A stretch of DNA of 64,000 bases from JAVBJV01 sp031555315 (GCA_031555315.1 JAVBUO010000020.1:1-64000); one strand, 5' to 3'; counted from the first letter of the stretch, positions 41,026 through 50,347 are shown. The notes: generated by a model not told the origin, from the letters alone. Program-made: numbers and translations.

Positions 41026-42606
41026 TCAGGCCGCTTTCAGGGCAACCGCCTTCACGTCGGCATCGACGCCGGACAGGAAGGTTTCGAAATTCTTTTCGAA
41101 CAGGCCGAGCAAATGGCTGGCCGTGCGATCATAGGCGGTTTTGTCGGGCCAGGAATCGCGCGGGTTCAGCACATTGTTCGGCACCCCCGGCACGTTCTGC
41201 GGCACCAGCAGGCCGAAGAACGGGTCCTCGACGAACGCCGCCTTGGCCAGGCTGCCGTCCAGCGCGGCGCGCAGCAGGGCGCGGGTGTGTTTGATGCTCA
41301 TCCGGTTTCCGGTGCCGTAGGCGCCGCCCGTCCAGCCGGTGTTCACCAGCCAGCAGTCCGCGCCGTGCTTCGAGATCAGTGCCGAGAGCATGCTGCCGTA
41401 CACTTCCGGGCGGCGCGGCAGGAACGGCGCGCCGAAGCAGGTCGAGAACGTCGCCTGCGGTTCGGCGCCCAGGCCCTTTTCCGTGCCGGCGACACGCGCC
41501 GTGTAGCCGGACAGGAAGTGATACATCGCCTGCGCCGCCGACAGTTTGGCGATCGGCGGCAGCACGCCGAAGGCGTCGGCGGTCAGCATCACCACGTTCT
41601 TCGGCTGTCCGCCCATGCCCGACGGCACGGCGTTGGGGATGAAGTCGACCGGGTAAGAGGACCGGGTGTTTTCGGTCAGCGACGCGTCGTTCAGATCGAG
41701 GTTGCCGCGCGCATCCATCACCACGTTCTCGAGCACGGCGCCGAAGCGGTGCGATGCGGCCCAGATCTCGGGTTCCGCCTCCTGCGACAGGCGGATCACC
41801 TTGGCGTAACAGCCGCCTTCGAAGTTGAACACGCCGTTCGGGCCCCAGCCGTGTTCGTCGTCGCCGATCAGCGGGCGCTCGGGGTCCGAGGACAGCGTGG
41901 TCTTGCCGGTGCCCGACAGACCGAAGAACAGCGCCACGTCGCCCTTTTTGCCCATATTGGCGCTGCAATGCATCGGCAGCACGTCGCGCTCGGGCAGGCG
42001 CCAGTTCATGGCGGTGAAGATGCTTTTCTTGATCTCGCCGGCATACGAGGTGCCGGCGATGACGATCTGGCGCTGGGCCAGCGACATCGCGATGCAGGTG
42101 TTGCTCTTGCAGCCGTCGACCTGCGGTTCGGTCAGGAAGTCCGGTGCGTGCAGGATGATCCAGTCGGGCTCGAACCCGGACAGTTCTTTCTCGGCCGGGC
42201 GCAGGAACATGTTGCGCGCGAACAGCGCATGCCAGGCGCCGGTGGTGACGAGGCGCACACGGATGCGGTGTTCCGGGTCCGCCCCTGCGTACAGGTCCTG
42301 CACGAACAGTTCGCGGCCCTGCAGATAGGCCTGCACGCGGCCACGGAACGCGGTGAAGTGGGAGCGCGACATTCTCTGGTTGATCTTGCCCCACGCGATC
42401 TCGGCCGAGGTTTCCAGTTCGTCGACCAGGAATTTGTCGGCCACCGAACGGCCGGTGTGGATACCGGTGCGGACCGAAAAAGCACCATCGGCGGACAGCG
42501 CGCCTTCCCCCTTGCGGATGGCATGCGCCACCAGCGCCGGCGCGGTTTCGTTGGCATGGACGATGGCAGCGGCGATTCCGGTGCCGGCAAGCGCGATGAC
42601 AGTCAC
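41026..42606 (-). CDS. pckA: ATP-dependent phosphoenolpyruvate carboxykinase
   Basis: 526 residues from a GTG at 42606; no ATG lies nearby. HTGRSVADKF near the N-terminus, the kinase-1a loop FGLSGTGKTTLSSDPERPLI then GDDEHGW, and GAYGTGNRMSIKHTRALL are all diagnostic. The enzyme converts oxaloacetate to PEP for gluconeogenesis. GGGAG lies 10 bases before the GTG, directly after an intrinsic-terminator-like hairpin, suggesting attenuation control. chvI-chvG lie upstream in the opposite direction, a common alphaproteobacterial arrangement. Confidence 0.95.
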   Translation of the reverse strand: MTVIALAGTGIAAAIVHANETAPALVAHAIRKGEGALSADGAFSVRTGIHTGRSVADKFLVDELETSAEIAWGKINQRMSRSHFTAFRGRVQAYLQGRELFVQDLYAGADPEHRIRVRLVTTGAWHALFARNMFLRPAEKELSGFEPDWIILHAPDFLTEPQVDGCKSNTCIAMSLAQRQIVIAGTSYAGEIKKSIFTAMNWRLPERDVLPMHCSANMGKKGDVALFFGLSGTGKTTLSSDPERPLIGDDEHGWGPNGVFNFEGGCYAKVIRLSQEAEPEIWAASHRFGAVLENVVMDARGNLDLNDASLTENTRSSYPVDFIPNAVPSGMGGQPKNVVMLTADAFGVLPPIAKLSAAQAMYHFLSGYTARVAGTEKGLGAEPQATFSTCFGAPFLPRRPEVYGSMLSALISKHGADCWLVNTGWTGGAYGTGNRMSIKHTRALLRAALDGSLAKAAFVEDPFFGLLVPQNVPGVPNNVLNPRDSWPDKTAYDRTASHLLGLFEKNFETFLSGVDADVKAVALKAA

Positions 42607-42621
42607 AGAAGGAAGGCTCCC

Positions 42622-42645
42622 AAAAAAAGCGGCCGATCAGGCCGC
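42622..42645 (-). terminator. Intrinsic terminator or attenuator in the pckA leader
   Basis: On the minus strand GCGGCC-TGATC-GGCCGC (plus 42629-42645) is followed at once by seven U residues (42622-42628) and then by the pckA Shine-Dalgarno (42617-42621). A promoter for pckA cannot fit between this structure and the gene, so pckA transcripts must pass through it. It may also end the hugZ-like transcript. Confidence 0.7.
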
Positions 42646-42704
42646 ACGGACGTCGGTTTTTTTAAAGTTCTCGCCCGAGATAAAACCGGCATGAAAATGA
42701 GCGC

Positions 42705-42733
42705 AATATTCTTTTGGAATATTCAGCCGGCAA
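42705..42733 (-). promoter_or_regulatory. Putative pckA promoter with inverted-repeat operator
   Basis: On the minus strand TTGCCG (42728-42733) and AATATT (42705-42710) are 17 bases apart. A 7-bp inverted repeat AATATTC-N5-GAATATT (42705-42711 and 42717-42723) covers the -10 and part of the spacer and could bind a dimeric regulator. Prediction only. Confidence 0.45.
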
Positions 42734-42755
42734 AAATATTTTGCAGTGCAGCAAT

Positions 42756-43481
42756 CTACTTTTCTTTGATGAGGCGGATCAAAGCGGCCCGTACGTCTTC
42801 GGCGGTCCTCGCCGGCCGGTCGAACATGATGCGCCGGGTCTGGTCGTGATGGGCAAGCACGCAGCCGTCGACATCGACCATGACCAGCTTCCAGGAATCG
42901 CCGGGCACACCGCCGGCCAGGGTGGCCATGGCATCGGCATGGTCGGCGTTGCAGTGTGCGATGATGTCGGCCTCGGCGGCGGCGATGGCGGCCACCGCCG
43001 CGGCATCCGGCAGCAGGTGCGCGGCTTTCAGCCGCGTGGCGCGGGCAAAACCCGACACCAGCAGCCCCGCCTGCGGGCGGATACGCCAGAGTGCAAAATC
43101 CGCGAAACCGGCGTATAACGCTGCATATGGATGCCAGGCCAGCCAGCGGGTTTTCAGGGCATCGTCGTCGATGCGTTCGGCAAGGCCGGTCACCGACAGG
43201 CGCGGCGCGGTCTGCGGGTTGGCGTCTTCGGGCGCGCCCACCGCCATCAGCGCGCAACGCGGGTCGGCCATCAGGTGCCGGGTATGTTCGGACAGCGTTG
43301 ATAACAGAAGCAGAACGGACAGGTCCGGTGCCGTCGCCGGGGTGACCAGGCTGGTGAACGGCTGTCCGGCAATGGTGGTGGCCAGCGTGGCGGCACGGGC
43401 TTCGCGCAGCAGCCGGCGCGCATCCGGAACGGCATTCGGGGGGAGCTGGTCTGGCGGCATGCAGGTTCGTCCTTTATCCAT
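42756..43481 (-). CDS. HugZ-like pyridoxamine-phosphate-oxidase-fold protein with DUF2470
   Basis: 241 residues. An FMN-binding split-barrel domain (RRLLREARAATLATTIAGQP, FTSLVTPATAPDLSVLLLLS, LSVTGLAERI) is followed by a C-terminal DUF2470 domain with IIAHCNADHADAMATLAGG. This architecture is that of HugZ-type heme-degrading proteins and related heme-binding proteins. A heme role here is inferred. Two ATGs (43481, 43460) are possible. Divergent from chvI, upstream of pckA on the same strand. Confidence 0.88.
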   Translation of the reverse strand: MDKGRTCMPPDQLPPNAVPDARRLLREARAATLATTIAGQPFTSLVTPATAPDLSVLLLLSTLSEHTRHLMADPRCALMAVGAPEDANPQTAPRLSVTGLAERIDDDALKTRWLAWHPYAALYAGFADFALWRIRPQAGLLVSGFARATRLKAAHLLPDAAAVAAIAAAEADIIAHCNADHADAMATLAGGVPGDSWKLVMVDVDGCVLAHHDQTRRIMFDRPARTAEDVRAALIRLIKEK

Positions 43482-43567
43482 CCAGTGTCATACTCTATGG
43501 CATAGGCACCGAGAGTTGACAGAGCCGGTAAAATTATACCAGCCAGCGTGCATCTGATGGAGTTCTC

Positions 43568-44269
43568 ATGACGCATACCATCGCCTTGGTCGATGACGAC
43601 CGCAATATTCTGACCTCCGTTTCGATGACGCTGGAGCAGGAAGGCTTCACTGTGCGCACCTTCACCGACGGCGAGAGTGCCTTGCAGGCGCTGTCCGCCA
43701 AACCGGCGGATCTGGCCGTGCTCGACGTGAAAATGCCGCGTATGGACGGGATGGAGCTGCTGCAGCGCCTGCGCCAGCGCACCAGCATGCCGGTGATCTT
43801 CCTGACCTCGAAGGACGAGGAGGTCGACGAACTGATGGGTCTGCGGATGGGCGCCGACGACTACATCACCAAGCCGTTCAGCCAGCGGCTGCTGCTCGAG
43901 CGCATCCGCACGCTGCTGCGCCGCAATGAATCGGCGCGCGCCGACGGCGCCGGCGCCGCGCCGGGCGGGGTGATGACGCGCGGTGAGCTGACGCTGGATG
44001 AAACCAAGCACATGTGCCTGTGGCGCGGCAAACAGGTGCAACTGACGGTGACGGAATTCCTGCTGGTGAAAGCGCTGGCGGCGCGCCCGGGGATGGTGAA
44101 GTCGCGCGACCAGCTGATCGATTCCGCCTATGGCGACAATATCTACGTCGACGACCGCACCATCGACAGCCACGTGAAGCGCGTGCGCAAGAAGTTCCGC
44201 GTGGTGGACGCCGAATTCGACCAGATCGAAACGCTGTACGGCATCGGCTATCGTTACAAGGAAGCGTGA
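43568..44269 (+). CDS. chvI: Two-component response regulator ChvI
   Basis: 233 residues: receiver domain with phosphoacceptor Asp53 in LAVLDVKMPRMDG and conserved FLTSKDEEVDELMGLRMGAD then DYITKPFSQRLL, and an OmpR-type winged helix (GMVKSRDQLIDSAYGDNIYV, DDRTIDSHVKRVRKKF). ChvI controls acid and envelope responses in alphaproteobacteria. The stop overlaps the ATG of chvG (TGATG), so they are translationally coupled. Confidence 0.94.
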   Translation: MTHTIALVDDDRNILTSVSMTLEQEGFTVRTFTDGESALQALSAKPADLAVLDVKMPRMDGMELLQRLRQRTSMPVIFLTSKDEEVDELMGLRMGADDYITKPFSQRLLLERIRTLLRRNESARADGAGAAPGGVMTRGELTLDETKHMCLWRGKQVQLTVTEFLLVKALAARPGMVKSRDQLIDSAYGDNIYVDDRTIDSHVKRVRKKFRVVDAEFDQIETLYGIGYRYKEA

Positions 44270-45939
44270 TGCCGGAAACGGAAGCCGCGCGCCCGGATGA
44301 CAGACCTCAGGTCGCGCCGGCCGTGCGGCGCGAACGTTTCGTGTCGCCGATGCTGCGGCGCATTCTGCTGGTCAACGCACTGCCGCTGCTGCTGCTGGTG
44401 GCGACGTTGCTGTATCTCGACCAGTATCAGAACGGGTTGATCGAGGCCGAAGTGTCGGCATTGCGCACCCAGGCGCAGATCTACGCCGGGGCGCTGGCCG
44501 AAGCGGCGGTGCGCGACGACATTCCCGACCGCCCGACGCTGGTTCCTGAACGGGCCCGCTCGCTGCTGTTCAGCCTGACGGTGCCGACCCCGAACGCCCA
44601 GGCGCGCGTCTATGACATGGCGGGACAGTTGGTGGCCGACAGCCGTGTGCGCGAAGGCCCGGGCGGCGCGGTGGTGACCGAACCGCTGCCGCCGCCGGTC
44701 GAGCGCAGCATGGTGATGGGCGCGATCAGCCGCGCTTACGACATCGCGCTGGCCGCTCTGCCGCATCAGACCACTGCGCCGACCATCCAGTCGGTGCCGG
44801 GCAGCGGGTTCGACTGGCAGCCTGACCTGCGCGACGGCCAGCAGGTGCCGAACGGCGGGGGGCGCGGTGTGCCGCCGTTCGTGCGCCGCACCGAGGAAGG
44901 CCGGCTGCTGGTGTCGGTGGCGGTGCCGGTGGTGCGCAATCGCGTGCAGGCCGGTACGATTCTGCTGACCAGCGACGCGCGCGAGGTCGACAACAGCCTG
45001 TTTCAGGTGCGCGCGTCGATCATGCTGCTGTTCATGATGGCGCTGGCGCTGACGCTGGTGCTGTCGTTCTATCTGTCGCGTACGCTGGCTCGCCCGATGA
45101 TCCGCCTGGCGGCGGCGGCGGATTCGATGAAGGAAGGCAAGGGCCGCGCCGGGCACGTTCCTGAAGATCTGGCCCAGCGCAATGACGAGGTTGGCGAGCT
45201 GGCGGTGGCGCTGGATGCGTCGGCGCGCGCCCTGTGGGCGCGCATGGACGCGATCGAGCGCTTCGCCGCCGATGTCGCGCATGAAATCAAGAATCCGCTG
45301 ACCTCGATCCGCAGCGCCATCGAGACCAGCCGGCGCGTCGAGAACGTCGAACAGCAGAAGAAGCTGCTGGCGATCATCGCCGAGGACGTGGTGCGGCTCG
45401 ACCGGCTGATCAGCGATATCAGCGATGCGTCGCGCGTCGATGCGGAACTGTCGCGCGCCGCGGCCGAGCGGGTCGATATCGCGCCGATGCTGGCGACGCT
45501 GGCCGACATGCATCAGGCGACGCGCGCGCCGGACGCGCCGGTGATCGTGGTCGATGCACCGCAAACGGGGCTGGTGGTCTCAGGGGTGGAAGGGCGGCTG
45601 GTACAGGTGTTGCGCAACCTGATCGGCAATGCGGTGTCGTTCAGCCCGCCCAACGGGCGGATCGCGCTGCGGGCGCGTGAAACCGGCACGGTGGTCGAGG
45701 TGGCGGTCGAGGACGAGGGGCCGGGCATTCCTGACCATCGTCTCGAGGAAGTGTTCGACCGCTTCTATTCCGAACGCCCGCGCGCCGAGCATTTCGGCAA
45801 GCACTCGGGGCTCGGCCTGTCGATCTGCCGGCAGATCGTCGAGGCGCTGGGCGGGCGGATCAGCGCCGAGAACCGCCGCGATGCGACAGGCAAGGTGTTG
45901 GGGGCGCGCTTCGTCGTGCGGTTGCCGCAGGCGGGGTAA
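44269..45939 (+). CDS. chvG: Sensor histidine kinase ChvG
   Basis: 556 residues from the ATG at 44269. First membrane helix about 31-50 (RILLVNALPLLLLVATLLYL), a periplasmic domain of about 200 residues, second helix (IMLLFMMALALTLVLSFYL), HAMP, H-box AADVAHEIKNPLTSIRSAIE, N-box LRNLIGNAVSFSPP and G-boxes DEGPGIPD and GKHSGLGLSICRQIVEALGG. It phosphorylates ChvI. In relatives ExoR inhibits the kinase in the periplasm; no exoR-like gene lies in this window. Confidence 0.93.
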   Translation: MPETEAARPDDRPQVAPAVRRERFVSPMLRRILLVNALPLLLLVATLLYLDQYQNGLIEAEVSALRTQAQIYAGALAEAAVRDDIPDRPTLVPERARSLLFSLTVPTPNAQARVYDMAGQLVADSRVREGPGGAVVTEPLPPPVERSMVMGAISRAYDIALAALPHQTTAPTIQSVPGSGFDWQPDLRDGQQVPNGGGRGVPPFVRRTEEGRLLVSVAVPVVRNRVQAGTILLTSDAREVDNSLFQVRASIMLLFMMALALTLVLSFYLSRTLARPMIRLAAAADSMKEGKGRAGHVPEDLAQRNDEVGELAVALDASARALWARMDAIERFAADVAHEIKNPLTSIRSAIETSRRVENVEQQKKLLAIIAEDVVRLDRLISDISDASRVDAELSRAAAERVDIAPMLATLADMHQATRAPDAPVIVVDAPQTGLVVSGVEGRLVQVLRNLIGNAVSFSPPNGRIALRARETGTVVEVAVEDEGPGIPDHRLEEVFDRFYSERPRAEHFGKHSGLGLSICRQIVEALGGRISAENRRDATGKVLGARFVVRLPQAG

Positions 45940-45949
45940 GAGCGAGAGG

Positions 45950-46423
45950 TCAGCCCGGCATGCTGACGGGTTGGACCGTAACGGTGCCGACGCCTTCACT
46001 GTAAATGCCGAGCTGCTTGGCGGCGGCTTCCGACAAGTCGATGATGCGCCCGCGCACGAAGGGGCCGCGGTCGTTGATGCGCACGATGACCGACTTGCCG
46101 GTGTCGGCGGAGGTCACGCGGGCATAGCTGTCGAACGGCAGCGTGCGGTGCGCGGCGGTGATGGCGTTTACGTTGTGCCGTTCGCCGTTGGCGGTGCGCC
46201 GCCCGTTCAGGCTGCGGCTCATCCACGAGGCGCGGCCGACCTGGGCCGGACCGGTGACAACGGGCCCGGCCGGTGCAGCGGCGACCTGCTGTGGCGCGGG
46301 CGCTGCGGGCTGGGCCGGCGGCGGGGGCACAACAGCGCTGACCTGCGTGGTGCGCTGGCCGCATGCCAGCAGAGGCAACGTCGTCGAGAGACCAATGCAT
46401 TGCAAAAGAGTGCGACGGTTCAT
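45950..46423 (-). CDS. RlpA-like double-psi beta-barrel lipoprotein
   Basis: 157 residues with lipobox LLAC in GLSTTLPLLACGQRTTQ (Cys near 21), a Pro/Ala-rich linker, and a RlpA double-psi barrel: GRASWMSRSLNGRRTANGER, PFDSYARVTSADTGKSVIVR then INDRGPFVRGRIIDLSEAAA, with the conserved Asp in NDRGP. RlpA proteins are outer-membrane lytic transglycosylases acting on denuded peptidoglycan. No SPOR domain is present. Convergent with chvG. Confidence 0.9.
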   Translation of the reverse strand: MNRRTLLQCIGLSTTLPLLACGQRTTQVSAVVPPPPAQPAAPAPQQVAAAPAGPVVTGPAQVGRASWMSRSLNGRRTANGERHNVNAITAAHRTLPFDSYARVTSADTGKSVIVRINDRGPFVRGRIIDLSEAAAKQLGIYSEGVGTVTVQPVSMPG

Positions 46424-46684
46424 GGAATACCTAAGACTGCTTCTGAACGTTGTGAATAAGAAAGAAGTTCTTTGCGGATGTTAGAGGAAAACATTTTGGC
46501 ATAAAAATGGCCAGCCTGGCCGCATTGTGGTTGTGGGTTAATTCTCTACGCAAAATCAATAAATTGCACAGGTTTCGCGGCAATCCGTGGCCAGTGATGC
46601 TTGAATCCGTACTCAATTTATCCTGATTTTACAAAATGATCTCGCCGTTGACGCTGCATGCCTCGCGGCGTAAGCCCCTAGGCG

Positions 46685-46717
46685 GATATAATAGTCGGGT
46701 TGCATGGGGGCTGAGGC
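46685..46717 (+). promoter_or_regulatory. Putative sdh promoter -10
   Basis: A perfect TATAAT (46687-46692) lies 26 bases before the sdhC ATG. No good -35 stands at 16-18 bases. The 294-base region upstream is AT-rich and otherwise contains no supported gene; a short minus-strand frame at 46431-46616 is not convincing. Confidence 0.4.
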
Positions 46718-47158
46718 ATGGATTCGCGTGAAGCACTGATGACGGGCCGCAACAGCGAGGGCGCGTTGGTGCGCCGGCCGCTGTCGCCGCATTTGCAGGT
46801 CTACGATATGCTGCAGTTCACGTCGCTGACGTCGAGTCTGCATCGCCTCACCGGCATTGCACTGGCGTTCGGCACGCTGGCGCTGACGTGGTTCCTGGCC
46901 GATCTGGCGATGCTGCCAGGCAATCCGGCGGGATATGTTCCAACGTCATTTCAGTTCTTCGGATCGTTCATCGGCAAGCTGTTTCTGTTCGGCTGGACGT
47001 TCGCGTTGTTTTACCACATGGCAAACGGCGTGCGGCACATGATGTGGGATGCCGGTTACGGCTTCGAACTGTCGTGTGCGGAACTGTCGGCCAAGGTGGT
47101 GATCGGCGCGTCGGTGGCGCTGACCGTGCTGACCTGGATCATCGTGCTGGTCGCGTGA
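46718..47158 (+). CDS. sdhC: Succinate dehydrogenase cytochrome b556 subunit
   Basis: 146 residues, three membrane helices. Motifs: RRPLSPHLQVYDM, TSLHRLTGIALAFGTLAL-like SSLHRLTGIALAF, and the heme-ligand helix FALFYHMANGVRHMMWD. It anchors SdhAB and reduces ubiquinone. First gene of sdhCDAB. Confidence 0.95.
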   Translation: MDSREALMTGRNSEGALVRRPLSPHLQVYDMLQFTSLTSSLHRLTGIALAFGTLALTWFLADLAMLPGNPAGYVPTSFQFFGSFIGKLFLFGWTFALFYHMANGVRHMMWDAGYGFELSCAELSAKVVIGASVALTVLTWIIVLVA

Positions 47159-47163
47159 GGGGG

Positions 47164-47604
47164 ATGACCATGGAAAAACTGTCGATCCGTAGCATGCGTT
47201 CGCCGTTGGGGCGGGTGCGTGGGCTGGGGGCCGCGAAGTCGGGCACTGCGCACTGGTGGGCGCAGCGCGTCACGGCGCTGGCCATCCTGCCGCTGTCGCT
47301 GTGGTTCATCCTGTCGCTGGTCTCGTTATCGGGCGGTGATGCACCTGTGCTTATGGCCTTGATCTGGGCGGCCTCGCCGTTGAATGCCGCGCTGCTGCTG
47401 GCGCTGATCGTGGCGACGTTTCATCATGCCCAGCTGGGCATGCAGGTCGTGATCGAGGACTATATCAAACCGGGGACCTGCAAGATGGTCACATTGCTGG
47501 TGGTGCGCGGCCTGATCGTGCTGCTGGCGCTGGTTTGTGTCATCTCTGTGCTGAAACTGTCGGTGTTCGGCACGTTTTCCAACGTAATGCTGCGTATGCA
47601 CTGA
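47164..47604 (+). CDS. sdhD: Succinate dehydrogenase membrane anchor subunit
   Basis: 146 residues from the ATG at 47164. MRSPLGRVRGLGAAKSGTAH then WWAQRVTALAILPLSLWF, a middle helix, and VATFHHAQLGMQVVIEDYI with heme/quinone-site residues. Three helices are visible. GAGGGGG lies upstream, 5 bases after the sdhC stop. Confidence 0.95.
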   Translation: MTMEKLSIRSMRSPLGRVRGLGAAKSGTAHWWAQRVTALAILPLSLWFILSLVSLSGGDAPVLMALIWAASPLNAALLLALIVATFHHAQLGMQVVIEDYIKPGTCKMVTLLVVRGLIVLLALVCVISVLKLSVFGTFSNVMLRMH

Positions 47605-47681
47605 GCACTGCGGATTTAGTCTGGCCGCCGGGTGCGGCCGGGCGGGGGAGACCCCGCCAACAGGAACTGGACGGACGCTGA

Positions 47682-49493
47682 ATGAACGCGATCACCATGC
47701 CTTCCCTGGGCGCTTATCGGATTGTCGACCATACCTACGACGCGATCGTCGTGGGGGCGGGCGGTGCGGGGCTGCGCGCCACGCTGGGCCTCGGCGCGGC
47801 CGGGCTGAAGACTGCCTGCATCACCAAGGTGTTCCCGACCCGCAGCCACACCGTGGCGGCGCAGGGCGGGATCAGTGCCTCGCTCGGCAATATGGGCGAG
47901 GACGACTGGCGCTGGCATATGTACGACACCGTGAAGGGCTCGGACTGGCTGGGCGATCAGGACGCCATCGAATACATGTGCCGCGAGGCGGTGCCGGCAA
48001 TCTATGAACTGGAACATTTCGGCGTTCCGTTCAGCCGCACCGAAGACGGCAAGATCTATCAGCGCCCGTTCGGCGGGCACATGAAAAACTACGGCGAAAG
48101 CCCGGTGAACCGCGCCTGTGCTGCCGCCGACCGGACCGGCCATGCCATTCTGCACACGCTGTATCAGCAGTCGCTGAAGCACGAAGTGGAGTTCTTCGTC
48201 GAATACTTCGCGATCGACCTGATCATGGACGATGACGGCGCGTGCCGCGGGGTGATCGCGTGGTGCCTGGAAGACGGTTCGATCCATCGCTTCCGCGCCC
48301 AGACCGTGGTGCTGGCCACCGGCGGTTACGGGCGCGCGTATTTCTCGTGCACCTCGGCGCACACCTGCACCGGCGACGGTTCGGGCATGACATTGCGTGC
48401 CGGCCTGCCGGCGCAGGATATGGAATTCGTGCAGTTCCACCCGACCGGGATCTACGGCGCGGGCTGTCTGATTACCGAAGGGGCGCGCGGCGAGGGCGGG
48501 TATCTGACCAATTCCGCGGGCGAGCGCTTCATGGAACGCTACGCGCCGTCGGCCAAGGACCTGGCCAGCCGCGACGTGGTGTCGCGTTCGATGACCATCG
48601 AGATCATGGAAGGCCGCGGCGTCGGCAAGCACAAGGACCACATCCTGCTGCATCTGGAACATCTGGGCGCCGACATCCTGCATGAACGCCTGCCCGGCAT
48701 TTCCGAAACCGCGAAAGTGTTCTCGGGCGTCGACGTGACGAAAGAACCGATCCCGGTTCTGCCGACCGTGCACTACAACATGGGCGGTATCCCGACCAAT
48801 TATCACACCGAAGTGCTGCGCCCGACCCGCGACAATCCGGACGCGACCGTCCCCGGCCTGATGGCGGTGGGCGAGGCGGCGTGCGTGTCGGTGCACGGCG
48901 CGAACCGTCTGGGCACCAATTCGCTGCTCGATCTGGTGGTGTTCGGCCGCGCCGCGGCGCTGCGGGCCGCGGCGACGCTGACCCCGGGCGCCACACAGAA
49001 ACCGCTTCCGCCGAAGGCGGGCGAGGCGGCGCTGGAGCGGTTCGACCGTATCCGCCATGCGAAGGGCGGTACCAAGGTCGCCGATCTGCGTCTGGACATG
49101 CAGCGCACCATGCAGTCGCACGCGGCGGTGTTCCGCAACAGCAAATCGCTGACCGAGGGCGTGGCGAAGATGCAGAAGATCCACGGCGGGCTTGCCGACA
49201 TGAAGGTGGCGGACCAGTCGCTGATCTGGAATTCGGATCTGATGGAAGCGCTGGAGCTGGAAAACCTGATGCTGAACGCGATGACGACGATCGTCGGCGC
49301 CGAGGCCCGCAAGGAAAGCCGCGGCGCGCAGGCGCACGACGACTATCCGGATCGTGACGATGCGAACTGGATGAAGCACACGCTGGCCACGATCGACGAC
49401 AAGGGCAACGTGGCGCTGGATTACCGGCCTGTGAAGATGGAAACCCTGACCGACGAGGTCTCGGTCTTCCCGCCGAAGAAGCGCGTGTACTGA
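47682..49493 (+). CDS. sdhA: Succinate dehydrogenase flavoprotein subunit
   Basis: 603 residues. FAD-binding GAGGAGLRATLGLGAAG, the covalent-FAD histidine in FPTRSHTVAAQGGI, ACAAADRTGHAILHTLYQQS, catalytic region ITEGARGEGGYLTNSAGERF, and NMGGIPTNYHTEVL. It oxidises succinate to fumarate. The DUF1674/SdhAF4-like gene at 13474 is a likely assembly partner. Confidence 0.97.
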   Translation: MNAITMPSLGAYRIVDHTYDAIVVGAGGAGLRATLGLGAAGLKTACITKVFPTRSHTVAAQGGISASLGNMGEDDWRWHMYDTVKGSDWLGDQDAIEYMCREAVPAIYELEHFGVPFSRTEDGKIYQRPFGGHMKNYGESPVNRACAAADRTGHAILHTLYQQSLKHEVEFFVEYFAIDLIMDDDGACRGVIAWCLEDGSIHRFRAQTVVLATGGYGRAYFSCTSAHTCTGDGSGMTLRAGLPAQDMEFVQFHPTGIYGAGCLITEGARGEGGYLTNSAGERFMERYAPSAKDLASRDVVSRSMTIEIMEGRGVGKHKDHILLHLEHLGADILHERLPGISETAKVFSGVDVTKEPIPVLPTVHYNMGGIPTNYHTEVLRPTRDNPDATVPGLMAVGEAACVSVHGANRLGTNSLLDLVVFGRAAALRAAATLTPGATQKPLPPKAGEAALERFDRIRHAKGGTKVADLRLDMQRTMQSHAAVFRNSKSLTEGVAKMQKIHGGLADMKVADQSLIWNSDLMEALELENLMLNAMTTIVGAEARKESRGAQAHDDYPDRDDANWMKHTLATIDDKGNVALDYRPVKMETLTDEVSVFPPKKRVY

Positions 49494-49506
49494 GGGGGCC
49501 GGACCG

Positions 49507-50289
49507 ATGGCAAAATTTTCTCTGCCCGCGAATTCCAAGGTTCAGGAAGGCAAGACCTACAAGGCGCCGGCGGGTGCCAAGCGGGTCAAGGAATTCAAGA
49601 TCTATCGCTGGAACCCGGACGACACCGCCAATCCGCGTACCGACACGTACGAGGTCGATCTCGACCATTGCGGCCCGATGGTGCTGGACGCGCTGATCAA
49701 GATCAAGAACGAGGTGGATTCCACCCTGACCTTCCGCCGCTCGTGCCGCGAGGGGATCTGCGGGTCGTGCGCGATGAACATCGACGGCACCAACACGCTG
49801 GCCTGCCTGTGCGACATCGGCGAGATCGACGGCCCGGTGAAGATCAATCCGCTGCCGCACATGCCGGTGGTCAAGGATCTGGTGCCCGACCTGAACCAGG
49901 CCTATGCGCAGTATCGCTCGGTCGAACCCTGGCTGCAGTCCGACACGCCGCCGCCGCCCGACGCCGAACGCCGCCAGAGCCGCGAGGAACGTGCCAAGCT
50001 GGACGGGATGTGGGAATGCATCCTGTGCTTCTGCTGTTCGACCTCGTGTCCGTCGTACTGGTGGAACGGCGACCGTTACCTTGGCCCGGCGGTGCTGATG
50101 GCGGCCTATCGCTGGATCGCCGACAGCCGCGACGAACGTACCGGCGAACGTCTGGATGCGCTGGAAGATCCGTTCAAGCTGTATCGCTGCCACACGATCA
50201 TGAACTGCACGAAGACCTGCCCGAAGGGTCTGAACCCTGCGAAGGCGATCGGCGAGATCAAGAAGATGATGCTGGAACGCCAGGTCTGA
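49507..50289 (+). CDS. sdhB: Succinate dehydrogenase iron-sulfur subunit
   Basis: 260 residues. 2Fe-2S motif FRRSCREGICGSCAMNIDGT, 4Fe-4S motif CILCFCCSTSCPSYWW, 3Fe-4S motif YRCHTIMNCTKTCPKGLNP. It passes electrons from SdhA to the quinone site. It ends the operon, with a strong terminator 22 bases on. Confidence 0.97.
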   Translation: MAKFSLPANSKVQEGKTYKAPAGAKRVKEFKIYRWNPDDTANPRTDTYEVDLDHCGPMVLDALIKIKNEVDSTLTFRRSCREGICGSCAMNIDGTNTLACLCDIGEIDGPVKINPLPHMPVVKDLVPDLNQAYAQYRSVEPWLQSDTPPPPDAERRQSREERAKLDGMWECILCFCCSTSCPSYWWNGDRYLGPAVLMAAYRWIADSRDERTGERLDALEDPFKLYRCHTIMNCTKTCPKGLNPAKAIGEIKKMMLERQV

Positions 50290-50309
50290 AAGACCGGTTC
50301 AGAGTAAAT

Positions 50310-50347
50310 AACGGGGCGGGACCAACGGGTTCCGCCCCGTTGTTTTG
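50310..50347 (+). terminator. Intrinsic terminator of sdhCDAB
   Basis: ACGGGGCGG (50311-50319) pairs with CCGCCCCGT (50332-50340) and is followed by TGTTTT. Confidence 0.85.

Noticed and set aside
42603..42692. 29-codon leader-peptide frame before pckA
   Set aside because: The TGA/GTG overlap is suggestive, but no ribosome site precedes its ATG and its last codons coincide with the hairpin and U-tract; left as a remark in the attenuator finding.
46431..46616. 61-codon minus-strand frame between the RlpA-like gene and sdhC
   Set aside because: No ribosome site, no conserved features, AT-rich regulatory region.
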